In this document: positions 11,338 through 19,925 of the stretch, piece after piece
How the letters are laid out: each line of letters opens with the position of its first letter
Position numbering within the stretch: position 1 is the first letter of the stretch
NCBI RefSeq assembly: GCF_042477335.2
Contig: NC_091247.1
Span: 228,122,001 to 228,186,000 of the forward strand
Direction of reading: 5' to 3'
DNA: 64,000 nt
From: Ovis canadensis
Taxonomy: Eukaryota; Chordata; Mammalia; Artiodactyla; Bovidae
The notes under the pieces: model-generated
What the model was told of the DNA's origin: nothing
Databases searched by the model: none
Seen by the model: only the letters and a program-made list of their open reading frames with translations
Position numbers and translations under genes: made by a program

Positions 11338-12359
11338 GGGGTCGCTGAGGGACCCTTTTTCCAGGCCGTGACCCCAGACACCCAGCAATCTCAGGCTCAG
11401 CACGTACAGCTTCTCAACGTGGCTCTGCCATGGGGTGCTGGGCCCTCCACACAGGCCTGCGTGTCCTGTGGACCCACATCCATGCAAACCCCTAAAGAGC
11501 CAGCAGGGCAGCCTCTATCCACAGGTCCCCAGGGCGCCAGGGAGAACAGGGACAATTCCCTGCAGAAAACCGGCCACCAGTGGTACTGACTGGGCCCCAC
11601 GTGGCTCCCGCCCAGCATGGGTGGAGCACCAGGGTGGGCATAGGGAAAGAAGCCAGGGCGCTGCCTGGGACCCAGACCTGGACACAGGCCCTGCCTGGCT
11701 CTACACGTGCCCGTCTCCATCAGAGCACAGGCCCGGCTGTGCCCCCAGATGTGTGGGTAGCATCTCCCCTGCTGGCTGCAGCGAGGTCCGTGCTGACCCC
11801 CTGGACCTGTCTGCCATCTTTAAAGTGAGACTGGTCTCCATCCTGGGTTTTCCCTCTGCAGGAGCAGGGAGTGGCAGTGGCCGGACTCGGCGCCCAGAGC
11901 AGGGTTGCTGGGCTCTGCCTTACGTCTGGGGTTCTGAAGCAGGCACTGGCTGACCGGGGGAGAGAGACGCGCCTCTCGTCCAGAGGAAGCGGAGAAGGGG
12001 CTCCCCAGAAGGGACATGAGTCAGGCAAGCAGGACAGGAGTCTTGAGGCGCCAGAGGAGGCCGGGGCTGTTGTGGGCGGCTCTGCCCGGGTCAGGCAGGG
12101 TCTCAGTGCTGCAGGCCGTCAGGAGAGCTGAGGCCGCACACCCCTGGGGTGCTTCCTGGCAGCTGCCCCTGTGCCCCCTTCCCCCTGCACTGGACAGGCA
12201 GGAGGCGCCAGCCTGGACCTCGGTGGGGTGGCTGTGCCGGGTGTCCCTAGGAGGCAGGAGAGCCCCTCAGGCCACTTGGTCAGAGGCGGCCCCAACCTCA
12301 GGCCAGTGAGGACCCAGACCCCGTGAGGCATCCCTTCCGGGGGCCTCCCAAGGGCAGTA
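11338..12359. other. non-coding spacer, nothing recognised
   Basis: GC-rich DNA leading into the CpG island. No gene, repeat or motif can be supported. Confidence 0.45.
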
Positions 12360-12502
12360 GGGCCTCTGGCGGCCGGGTGACCGGGAGCTCCGGCCGGAGG
12401 AGGGTCCTGGACTCCGCGGCCCGGCCGCTTCCCGAGTGGACGGCCGCCTCCTGCCGCGGGCGCCCGGCCCTCCGCGCCGCCGCCTTTGTCTTCCCAGAGC
12501 CG

Positions 12503-12534
12503 CACAAAATGGCCGCCGCCCCCGCCATTTTGTG
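12503..12534. promoter_or_regulatory. perfect 11-bp inverted repeat with two YY1-type sites
   Basis: 'cacaaaatggc' at 12,503-12,513 and its exact reverse complement 'gccattttgtg' at 12,524-12,534 are separated by 10 bp of CCGCC-type sequence. Each arm carries AAAATGGC, the core of the YY1 consensus (AANATGGCGGC), and the left arm continues into CGCC. YY1 sites in CpG islands typically lie close to transcription starts, so this is a good candidate initiator region. Confidence 0.65.
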
Positions 12535-12929
12535 ACGAGGCCGCGGCCGGCCGGCCCCGCGCGCCTGGCCCGCGCCCAGCCCAGCCCAGCCCAGCCCGGC
12601 CCTGGCCGGGGCCGCCCCGGGCTTGGCACCGGCCGGCGTCTTGGCGAGGCGTCTGGGAGCCTCGACGGAGCAGCCCGCCGCGCGGGTGGAGACGCTGCCC
12701 GCCAGCGCCCGGGAGTGGCGCCGAAGGGAGGGCCGTGCCCCGAGGGGGGACCTCGCAGCCGCGGGCCGCTCCACAAACCCCGGGCTTGCGGGGCCCCCGG
12801 CGCGCCGCACACGGAGGCAAGCTTGCGTGGGCCACGCGGAGGAGGCAGGCGGCGCCCTCGGCCTCCGGGCCCCCGCTTTCCCGCCTGAGCGGCCTCAGAC
12901 GGGCTTCCCGTCGGACCGGCACCGCCCGT

Positions 12930-13151
12930 CCCGGGGAGCTGCCTGCCGGTCCCGGGGAGCTGCCTGCCGGTCCCGGGGAGCTGCCTGCCGGTCCCGGGGA
13001 GCTGCCTGCCGGTCCCGGGGAGCTGCCTGCCGGTCCCGGGGAGCTGCCTGCCGGTCCCGGGGAGCTGCCTGCCGGTCCCGGGGAGCTGCCTGCCGGTCCC
13101 GGGGAGCTGCCTGCCGGTCCCGGGGAGCTGCCTGCCGGTCCCGGGGAGCTG
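12930..13151. repeat. 21-bp minisatellite, 10 identical copies plus a partial
   Basis: A 21-bp unit (core 'ggggagctgcctgccggt' followed by ccc) is repeated head to tail with no difference I can see between copies, ending in a degenerate partial unit at about 13,151. The period is a multiple of 3, so all six frames carry a 7-residue repeat (for example G-E-L-P-A-G-P on +). Perfect copy identity points to recent expansion or active homogenisation, so length variation between animals is likely. Confidence 0.95.
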
Positions 13152-13236
13152 CCCGTCCTGGGGAACCCGAGGCGGCCGCTTCCTGGAGGACGCGCGCTCC
13201 CTGCGGCCTGGGCACTCCCACCGCCTCGGCACCTCC

Positions 13237-13400
13237 GGAGGCCAGACCCTGAGACCCCAGATCCCTGGAGACGAGACCCTGAGACCCCAGCCCCCCGGAG
13301 GCCAGACCCTGAGACCCCAGCCCCCCGGAGACCAGACGCTGAGACCCCAGACCCCTGGTCCCCCAGACCCCGGAGACCAGACCCTGAGACCCCGGCCCCC
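13237..13400. repeat. 30-bp minisatellite, about 4-5 copies
   Basis: The word 'ggag' followed by 'accctgagaccccag' recurs at 13,237, 13,267, 13,297 and 13,327 (exact 30-bp spacing), then once more after a 45-bp interval at 13,372. Copies differ at several bases, so this array is older than the 21-bp one 90 bp upstream. Confidence 0.9.
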
Positions 13401-13870
13401 AGAGCTGGGGCCTCTCCCTCCCAGAGACAGAGCTCTCTGGTCTCCTTCCGCACCCCGCTCTCGACTCTGTGTGAACCCACGCCGACCCCCAGTCAGCGCC
13501 GGGCAATCGGGGCAGAGGCGGCGGCCGTGTGAGGGGCAGCCTGGCAGCGTCCAGGGTCTCCGCCGCCGGGGCTGGGGTGGACCGGGAGCCGCTGGGCGTC
13601 CGCGCCCGCCCGCAGGACCCAGCGACGAGGGCCTCCGAGGGCAGTCCGCGTGCTTCCCGGAGGGGCGCAGAGACGTGTCTGGGGAAAGAGGCCGGGCCGG
13701 TGTTGGAGGAGAGCGCGCGCGTTACAGGGGCTGTGCCCTTCCTCTGGCATGCGGGGCGTGCCGGGCGGCCCCGGGGCCATGCTCTGGCCTGTGGGCCCCG
13801 GCTGGCCAAGGCTAGGCCCTCGCTGGGCAGCACTCGCGTAACAGGGCGCACCCTAGGCCCTCGGGAGCTG

Positions 13871-16800
13871 TGGGGCGCCGTCCCTGGACACCCGTGGCCC
13901 TGCCAGGCCCTCCAGGCTGGATTGGCTGCTGGGCGCACACAGCCCCCGGGTTTTCCCCAGATCCCCTCTCCTCCCGGTTCCCCGTGGGGTTTGCGCGCTG
14001 TGCCCTCCCACCGCTGGCTTGGGAAACCCAGCCAAGGATGGGATGGTGCCACGCCCGGTGGGGGTGGGGGCGCAGGGAGCCCCGGCAAGCAGAAGGTACC
14101 TCTTGAGGGGCTGTGGCCAGGTGGGGCTGCCCCCGGGGCGCAGTTTCACGCCGGGCGTTTTTAATGATGTGCTGGTCCCCCACCCACCGTCTTCTTCCCT
14201 CTCCTTGCCTTGTGACCCAGACTGCGGCTGCGACTGAGAATATTTTCAGATAAATACACGTCTTTGAGGTTAAAACGATTGCCTAATGGTTAAACGCCAG
14301 ACGGAGACACCCACCGGGCAGGGAGAGGGCTCTGCCTTCTGGCTGCTATTCCCTTTGGACTCTGAGCAGACCCTCCGAGGTGAGGAGCAGCTTCCCTGGT
14401 GATTGCCCCGCCTTTGGGCACGGGCACCTGGACCTCCCTCCCAGCAGCCCTGGCTGGCATCCTTGCCCCACTTACCAAGCAACCAGCTGAGGCCAGAGGT
14501 GCTGACTGACTTGCCTGAGGCCCGTCGCTGGTAGAGGCCAGAGCAGGGAACAGAACTGTGGCTGGGCAGCTCCCAAAGCCATCTGTCCCCAGCCCGTGCC
14601 CATGGCCCCCGTGAATGCAGGGGTGTCTGCAGAGCAGGGCTGGATCCCATTGTAGCTTTCGCCTCCCGGCCAGGAGGAAACCCCCAGCTTCCCAGACGCT
14701 AAGACTCACAGCTTTCGGACTCACACCTCTGTGGGCAGTGACCCTCGGTCCCTGGTGCATGTCTGACCCCTTCCCTGGGGAGTGGACATTTCCCGTGTGT
14801 GCCACCTCCCAGCTGCAAGCTTGGAGGAAGATGAGAGAGCAGGCAGCCAGGGCAGGGTACAGACTTCCAGGGATGGAAGATCTTGACCCAGAGCACAAGG
14901 GCGTCTGTCTCAGGGAGACTGGGCAGGAAGGGTGCCAGCGAGAGGGCCCCCTGGCTCCCTGAGAAGAAAGGCAGGCGTTCCAGTGTCTGTGGGCGCCACT
15001 TCCCCACCTGCGTGGCACCACTGGGCTGTATACAGGGCTGTGGGAAGAGCCGGGGTCAGAAGGCCGGTTCCAGGGCTAGTTTTTATTCCTCTGTCCCCAG
15101 AGGTGCTCCTGGGGGCACTGAAGCTCCTAGGCCCTGCACTCAGCTGAGCTCAGAAATCAGTAAGCTTCTGCTCCGCCATAAGTTTGTCCTTCTTATGCCA
15201 GGGGCCTTTTTGCATTTAAAAAAATTTTACATTGCAACTTTTGATTCCTGAGTTTTGGTGCCCAGCCTCTGCCCGGCCCCAGCCGGCCTCTGTCGGGTGC
15301 GCATCTCGTTAACTTTATGGGCCATGTTTGTAGGGAGACCCGGCCCCCGGATGCCACCCCCCACGCCTTTTTCCCAGACTCCATTGTTGGCACGGCTTGC
15401 CGAGCAGAAACACTGGCTGCTTTATGGGGAGAAACCTAATCGGGGTGGCGGTGGGGGGGGCCGCCACTGGGGGGGTCCAGGCTCCCAGTGGCCCCAAGCC
15501 AAGCCCGAGGTGACTGCGGGGTGACACCGTCTGTCTGCCTCACTCCCTCCAGACATCCGCCCGGCCCTGAAAGGGCCACCTGCCCACCGAGGCCTCCCAC
15601 ACACCTGTCCCCGGTTGGCTTGGCTCCTCCCTGCCCGGCACCCTGCCCACAGGCCGACGCTGGGGCCTGGGGCTGGGCCGGCGGTGGCAGATGGCAGGGC
15701 AACTGCTGACCACTTGCTCCCGCAGCCCTGTCCAGGGAGCCTCTGTCGTGGCACAGCGGCTGCCCCTGCTGCTACCCCCGGTCCAGGCTGACCAGAAGGG
15801 CCCCTTAGGAGGTCTCAGACCCCTGCCACCCCGCTGGAAGAGGAGAGGTCTCTGCTGACCCTCCCTGGGCTGGACCCATGCTCACTTTTAGGAGCGCAGG
15901 GCAGTGGGCCGAGCAAAGCACGTCTCCCAACACCCGGAATCGAGGCCTCCCCCCGACCTCTGAAATGTCTCCACGATGAGGCCTCAGACCTGGGTCAGCC
16001 CTCCTTCCTTCCCGCCAAACCTGGGTCGTTGGCTAAAGAAAGAGCCAGGTTGTGTGAGAGCAGTTCCCTGGTGGGCAGGCAAAGCCCGAGTTTGGGGAAC
16101 CCTGCTGGGGGTACACCTGCCTCCTGCCCACCTGGAAGAGGCCGTTAGCTGGGCTGCTTTGCGGGAGCCTGCCTGGCCCTCGTGGAGAGAGGAAGCCCCT
16201 CTCTGGGGGCACCTTCACGGGCACCGCTTGAGTCAGCTGCATGCCTGCCGTAGTTCTGAGTGTCCAGACATGAGCCTGGGGCCCAGGAGGGCCAGGCCAG
16301 GTCCCAGAGCCAGGACAGAGTGAGAATTCGCCGGGAGGCCCCCTCAGGCCTCCCGACGGGCAGTAGGCGAGGGGAACGTGTGTGGGCAGCGCGGAGTCTT
16401 CATGGGCAACGGGGTAGTCATTCCTGGCTCAGGAGAGGATGGGGCAAAGGCCAGGAGGCGCGCGGCAGGGTGGGGAGGGCTGCCCAGGGCGCTCTTCTGC
16501 TCTGGAGGCTGGAGGGGGAAGTGATGGGAGCTTGGCCGGGCGGGGCGCAGAGATGTGAGCCCAGGTGATTGATGGACGTCGGGCGTCTGGGAGCAGGACT
16601 AGGGGCAGGACAGCACCCCGCAGCCTGGGGGACCGACCCTCCGTCCCTGTTACTGGCCGGGGACACCGAGTCTCAGTGGTTGGCATGTGACAGGGCTGGA
16701 CAGACCCCCATGGGTCTGGCTCCGAGTCCAGTGGCCCGGGCTGCGTCTCAGGCCCTCCAGTTGGCCGAGCGGGCTGGAGCCAGGTGGGGCCGTGATTCGC

Positions 16801-17327
16801 TGAGTGAGCCTGGCTGAGGCCTCACACCGGGTCCTGGTGCCCCCTCCCCGGTGTTTCCACTCTTGGGACTGTCCGAGGCTTCACTTTGCAGCTTTGTGGT
16901 CGGGAGCCTCCTCTGTGAATTGGGGAGTTTGGTTCCTCCTCCTGGGCCCCACAAACAGCCTGGCACACAGGAGGCAGCACCCATCCTTCCTCCCCTGGCC
17001 ACCCCGCCCCAACATCCAGGCCCCAGAGTGAGCCTGGCAGGCCTGGCCGCCTGGCACGGGGACACCAGTGGCCCCGGCCACTCGCGGATGTAGCCTGGGT
17101 CTTGTTCATTCCCCACCTGGGGTCATCGGGCACAGGGCAACCAGCGCGCCCGCTCCCTCCAGGCCTCTCCACGGGGCGTGTCCCCAGGCGAGGGGCCACA
17201 GTGAGACAGGCTGGACTGAGATGCGGGATCCGCAGGGGGTGGACGGGCGAGTCCAGAGAGGAGGCGCGGAGCAGCGGCCGGAGCTCAGGCTTGGCTGCAC
17301 CTCTTGTACAAGGTCTGACGTTTGTGT
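13871..17327. other. non-coding DNA upstream of let-7a-3, probable host-gene intron
   Basis: No gene recognised. A G-rich stretch at 15,440-15,477 has three runs of four or more G. An antisense MIR-like core lies at about 14,480-14,570. If the host RNA initiates in or before the CpG island at 12.4-13.9 kb, this stretch is intronic or exonic host sequence. Confidence 0.45.
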
Positions 17328-17351
17328 TTCTTTTTCTAAACCCCAACAGGT
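17328..17351 (+). promoter_or_regulatory. strong splice-acceptor-like site, possible let-7 host exon start
   Basis: 'gtttctttttctaaacccca' followed by acag gives a good polypyrimidine tract, a branch-point-like 'tctaaac' and an AG at 17,348-17,349. It lies 1.6 kb upstream of let-7a-3 on the same strand, so an exon of the host RNA could begin at 17,350. A donor-like 'agtaggtgaggg' occurs near 18,170. No transcript evidence is available to me. Confidence 0.35.
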
Positions 17352-18589
17352 CAAGAAGTGGCGCTGAGATGGGAGTGTCTGCCTGAGGCCAGCGTTCCTC
17401 ATGGGGAGCCCAGCCGGGGAGCCCAGCCGGGACCCCCAGGAGGCCCCTGGGACACCAGCCCACCCTGGCCTCGGTGTGGCGACTGTCCCAGGGCACGGGT
17501 CAGTACAGCTTGCTGTGCACGCTCCTCTGGCCATCCTCGTGCTGGGAAGCAAGGAGCCCCAGCGGGAGGATTGTGATGGGGAGGGGCACGGTCAGGGCTG
17601 TGTCTGTGGTGCCCTGTGACCTCAGCCGTCACGGAGGACCCTTGGCCACCCTCTCCTCAGCCCCCGTCCTTAGAGGTGGGCTGGCTCTGTCCTTGGGGAC
17701 CCCCTGGCCCTGACTGCCGGCGGGAGTTCAGGCAGAGACAGTGGGACGGGACCCTGAAAGCCTCTCACGGAGATTCCCCTCTGGGGCCTTGAGGAGAGAC
17801 AAGGACAGCTGTGACCACAGGCCAGCCAGGAGTTGGGGTGTTCCCGGCTCCACGCCCCGGTGACTACCTCAGGCTCGTCCTCTAGGTGGACAGTACTGTA
17901 TGGGCGCCAGCGTCCTCATCCCTGGCCGAGGGCCCTGGCACTGACTTCATACTCCTCAGGGTTGTTCGGGGAGTGGCCGCTGCGCTGTTCGTTGGGCCTA
18001 GGCATGAGACCCCCCTGCGGTAGTGGGCGAGCCAGAGGGCAGGCCCTTCCCCTGCCCGGGGCCCACGGGATCAGTGATCCTGGCTTCACCAGGCCCGGGA
18101 AGACCACACGGCACGGAGCAGCCTGGTGCCTGCCTGGAGGAGGCAGCCTGCTAGGGAGGGCTGTGGGAGTAGGTGAGGGGTGTCTGACGGCTCGGGGCTC
18201 TCGTCCAGCGGCACCTGTTACAAGGCAGAGGTGTTATCAGGCAGAAGGCAGGAATGACCTGCCCTCTGCCCTGCCACCCATCGGCGGTGTGGCCTTGTGA
18301 CGGTCACATGACCTGTGTGGGCCTCAGGCTTGGGCGCCGGGCTTGTGTCTGCGGCTCCAGCTCAGACACCCTTCCCTGAGAGCCAGGTTCCCTTCTGGAA
18401 AGAGGGAACATTCTAGAGCCTCTGCCCGGCGGGAAAGCCCGGGTTACCCTGATGGCAGGACCAGGCTGCTGGGGAGGGAGTGCCCCCTGGTCCAGCGGGT
18501 GGAGGTGCTGGGAGAGAGGGGCGTGGCTGGCACTCTGGCCACTTTGGGCACAGGTTGGCCTCTGGCAGACGCCAGCCTTCCTCCAGCGC
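17352..18589. other. non-coding DNA, possible host-RNA exon or intron
   Basis: Apart from a short direct repeat of 'gagcccagccgggg'-like sequence at 17,405-17,432, nothing is recognised. It lies between the candidate acceptor at 17,349 and the CpG-rich leader of let-7a-3. Confidence 0.4.
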
Positions 18590-18943
18590 CTCCGGCGCAG
18601 GTCGCCTGGGGACACCGCGGCCTCTCCTGTCTCCGGTCCAGATGGGAGCAGTCCCGTCGCCTGTGAGCCTCTCCTGAGAGCCCCGCGGGTCTCTTCGCTG
18701 CACCTGCGTCCCCGCTCCCTCTCCTCCCTCCTTCCCTCCCCTCCCGGTCAGCGGTCTTCTCCTGCGGGGCAGCTCCCTGGGCGCACAGGCCCCTGCTGAC
18801 CCACCTGCCAGGGCCCCGGGCCCTCAGCCTCCAGCGCCACCCCAGCTCCTGCCCCCGCCGCTCTCACCGCCACCGCCTCCAGGAAGCGCCTCCGGGAGCC
18901 GCCGCGTCCGCCCAGCCCAGGCGCCGAGACTGACGGCCCTTTG
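18590..18943 (+). promoter_or_regulatory. CpG-rich leader immediately 5' of let-7a-3
   Basis: CpG density rises sharply (for example 'gcgcctccgg', 'ccgccgcgtccgcc') and continues to the hairpin. In human, let-7a-3 lies in a CpG island whose methylation controls its expression (established knowledge); this block is in the corresponding place. Confidence 0.6.
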
Positions 18944-19017
18944 GGGTGAGGTAGTAGGTTGTATAGTTTGGGGCTCTGCCCTGCTATGGGTTAACTATAC
19001 AATCTACTGTCTTTCCT
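18944..19017 (+). ncRNA. MIRLET7A3: microRNA precursor let-7a-3
   Basis: The 74-nt hairpin matches the human let-7a-3 precursor as I recall it, apart from one base in the loop region (T at 18,991 where human has A). The mature 5p strand is 18,947-18,968 and is exact let-7a: its position 19 is A, so it is let-7a and not let-7c, the form found at this locus in mouse. The 3p strand is 18,995-19,015. The stem pairs 18,961-18,968 with 18,993-19,000. The mature product loads into Argonaute and represses mRNAs with seed matches such as those of LIN28, HMGA2 and RAS-family genes. It is co-transcribed with let-7b 0.7 kb downstream and is bordered upstream by a CpG-rich block. The loop lacks a GGAG motif, which bears on LIN28 control. 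Confidence 0.98.
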
Positions 19018-19711
19018 GAAGTGGCTGTAATACCGACAGCGGCCAGCACCCAGGACCCTGGCTTGGGGCGGGCAGATGGGGGAGGGGTGCGGCCTCTGCA
19101 GGGTGGGGCGGTGCTGTGTGACCTGGGGCAGGTCCCTGGACCTCTCTGAGCTTCAGTTTCCTTATCTGTGAAACGGGGCAGGTGAGGGTTGAGGGCAGTA
19201 CCGTGTGAGGTGTCCAAGGAGGGCTGCACTCAGCCGGCCCTTCCCTCCCCTCACACCGTCTGTGCCGCCTGCCCCTTGCCCTGTCCCCTCAATGGGGCTC
19301 GTGGGCAGCCCCCAGTCCGGGCTGTGGCTGGCCCTGGATGCCAGGAGGAGCAGCCCCAGGGCCAGCTGAGACTCGGCTGGGGTGGGGCAGCCCACGGGGC
19401 CAGCTACCATCCGCCCGTTTCTCCAGTGGCCAGACTGCCCAGCTCAGCGCCAGGCCTCTGGTTGGCGGAGGGAGGGGGGCCGGGGCTCCCCTGTCGCGGG
19501 CAGGAAGCGAGAGGCACGTTCTCCAGCCCATGGCGGCCCCACGGGGCCCGTGCCCACTCCCTGCACCCGCAGGTGGGCTGGACGCTGCGGGGGAGCCGTG
19601 GCGCCGTCAGCGTGGTCCTCCTGCCCGGTGCCCGCTCGGCCCTCCAGGGCTCTGGGGGCCGCGGGCTGGGCAGGTGGTGGGACGGCGGACCCTCCCACAC
19701 CCGGGTGCCGG
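19018..19711 (+). other. spacer between the two let-7 hairpins
   Basis: GC-rich transcribed spacer. It contains a MIR fragment (about 19,105-19,185) and otherwise no recognised feature. The G-rich 60 bp just before let-7b corresponds in position to human miR-4763, but I do not see that hairpin here. Confidence 0.55.
19105..19185 (+). repeat. MIR SINE core
   Basis: 'gctgtgtgacctggggcagg' and 'tgagcttcagtttccttatc' are the classic central and 3' words of MIR in sense orientation. It lies between let-7a-3 and let-7b, so this part of the host RNA contains an ancient mammalian SINE. Confidence 0.85.
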
Positions 19712-19795
19712 CGGGGTGAGGTAGTAGGTTGTGTGGTTTCAGGGTAGTGATGTTGCCCCCTCGGAAGATAACTATACAACCTACTGCCTTCCTTG
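19712..19795 (+). ncRNA. MIRLET7B: microRNA precursor let-7b
   Basis: The hairpin is 84 nt against 83 in human. The mature 5p strand, 19,717-19,738, is exact let-7b (G at position 17, G at position 19). The 3p strand is 19,772-19,793 with a terminal T in place of the human C. Relative to the human precursor as recalled, the apical part has C to T at 19,745 and one extra C in the run at 19,756-19,760; the first keeps pairing as a U-G wobble with G at 19,755. The product shares the let-7 seed and targets. It is the downstream member of the cluster, and the host RNA polyadenylation signal follows within 105 bp. The loop holds 'cggaagataac', which resembles the sequence recognised by LIN28 in let-7b. 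Confidence 0.98.
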
Positions 19796-19897
19796 AGGGG
19801 CCCAGTGACGTCCACGGAGGGTCCGCCCCCGCGTGCAGCAGGCGACTGGGTGGCCAGGCAGGCAGGCGGGAGGCTGTGGCGTGCACACCTGGAGCTC

Positions 19898-19903
19898 AAT
19901 AAA
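19898..19903 (+). terminator. poly(A) signal of the let-7 host transcript
   Basis: A canonical AATAAA is followed 30-40 bp later by the GT-rich 'ctgttcgttctggg', as expected of a functional cleavage site around 19,915-19,925. Its position 0.1 kb after let-7b agrees with the end of the human host gene. Confidence 0.7.
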
Positions 19904-19925
19904 GCTGTTCATCGTGGAACTGGAG

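Larger units (their letters stand above)
12360..13870. promoter_or_regulatory. CpG island, probable promoter or enhancer of the let-7 host unit
   Basis: CpG dinucleotides are dense here (for example 'gcggccgggtgaccgg', 'ccgcgccgccgcc') while the flanks are CpG-poor. The island lies 5-6.5 kb upstream of let-7a-3. It contains a paired YY1-type inverted repeat at 12,503-12,534 and two GC-rich minisatellites. Open frames of 300-450 codons on both strands across the island come from the lack of AT-rich stop codons. A role as an internal promoter of the let-7a-3/let-7b transcript is inference from position and composition; it could equally serve an antisense or unrelated non-coding RNA. Confidence 0.65.
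18944..19925 (+). ncRNA. MIRLET7BHG: 3' part of the let-7 host transcript (MIRLET7BHG)
   Basis: Both hairpins lie on the same strand within 0.85 kb and are followed, 103 bp after let-7b, by the poly(A) signal AATAAA and a GT-rich downstream element. In human the host gene also ends about 160 bp beyond let-7b (established knowledge). The exact 5' limit of the last exon is not known, so the start given is only the first hairpin; upstream exons may begin at 17,350 or in the CpG island at 12.4-13.9 kb. There is no credible open reading frame along the segment, consistent with a non-coding precursor cleaved by Drosha. Confidence 0.6.

Noticed and set aside
12119-13480. 453-codon minus-strand open frame, and overlapping long frames on both strands at 12,486-13,532 and 12,895-14,088
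   Set aside because: They span a CpG island and a 21-bp minisatellite whose period is a multiple of 3, so all frames stay open. The peptides are low-complexity Pro/Gly/Arg/Ser without domains.
19640-19711. Possible orthologue of human miR-4763 just upstream of let-7b
   Set aside because: The region is G-rich with a loosely similar 'gggctgggcaggtggtggg', but I cannot see a stable hairpin with the human mature sequence.
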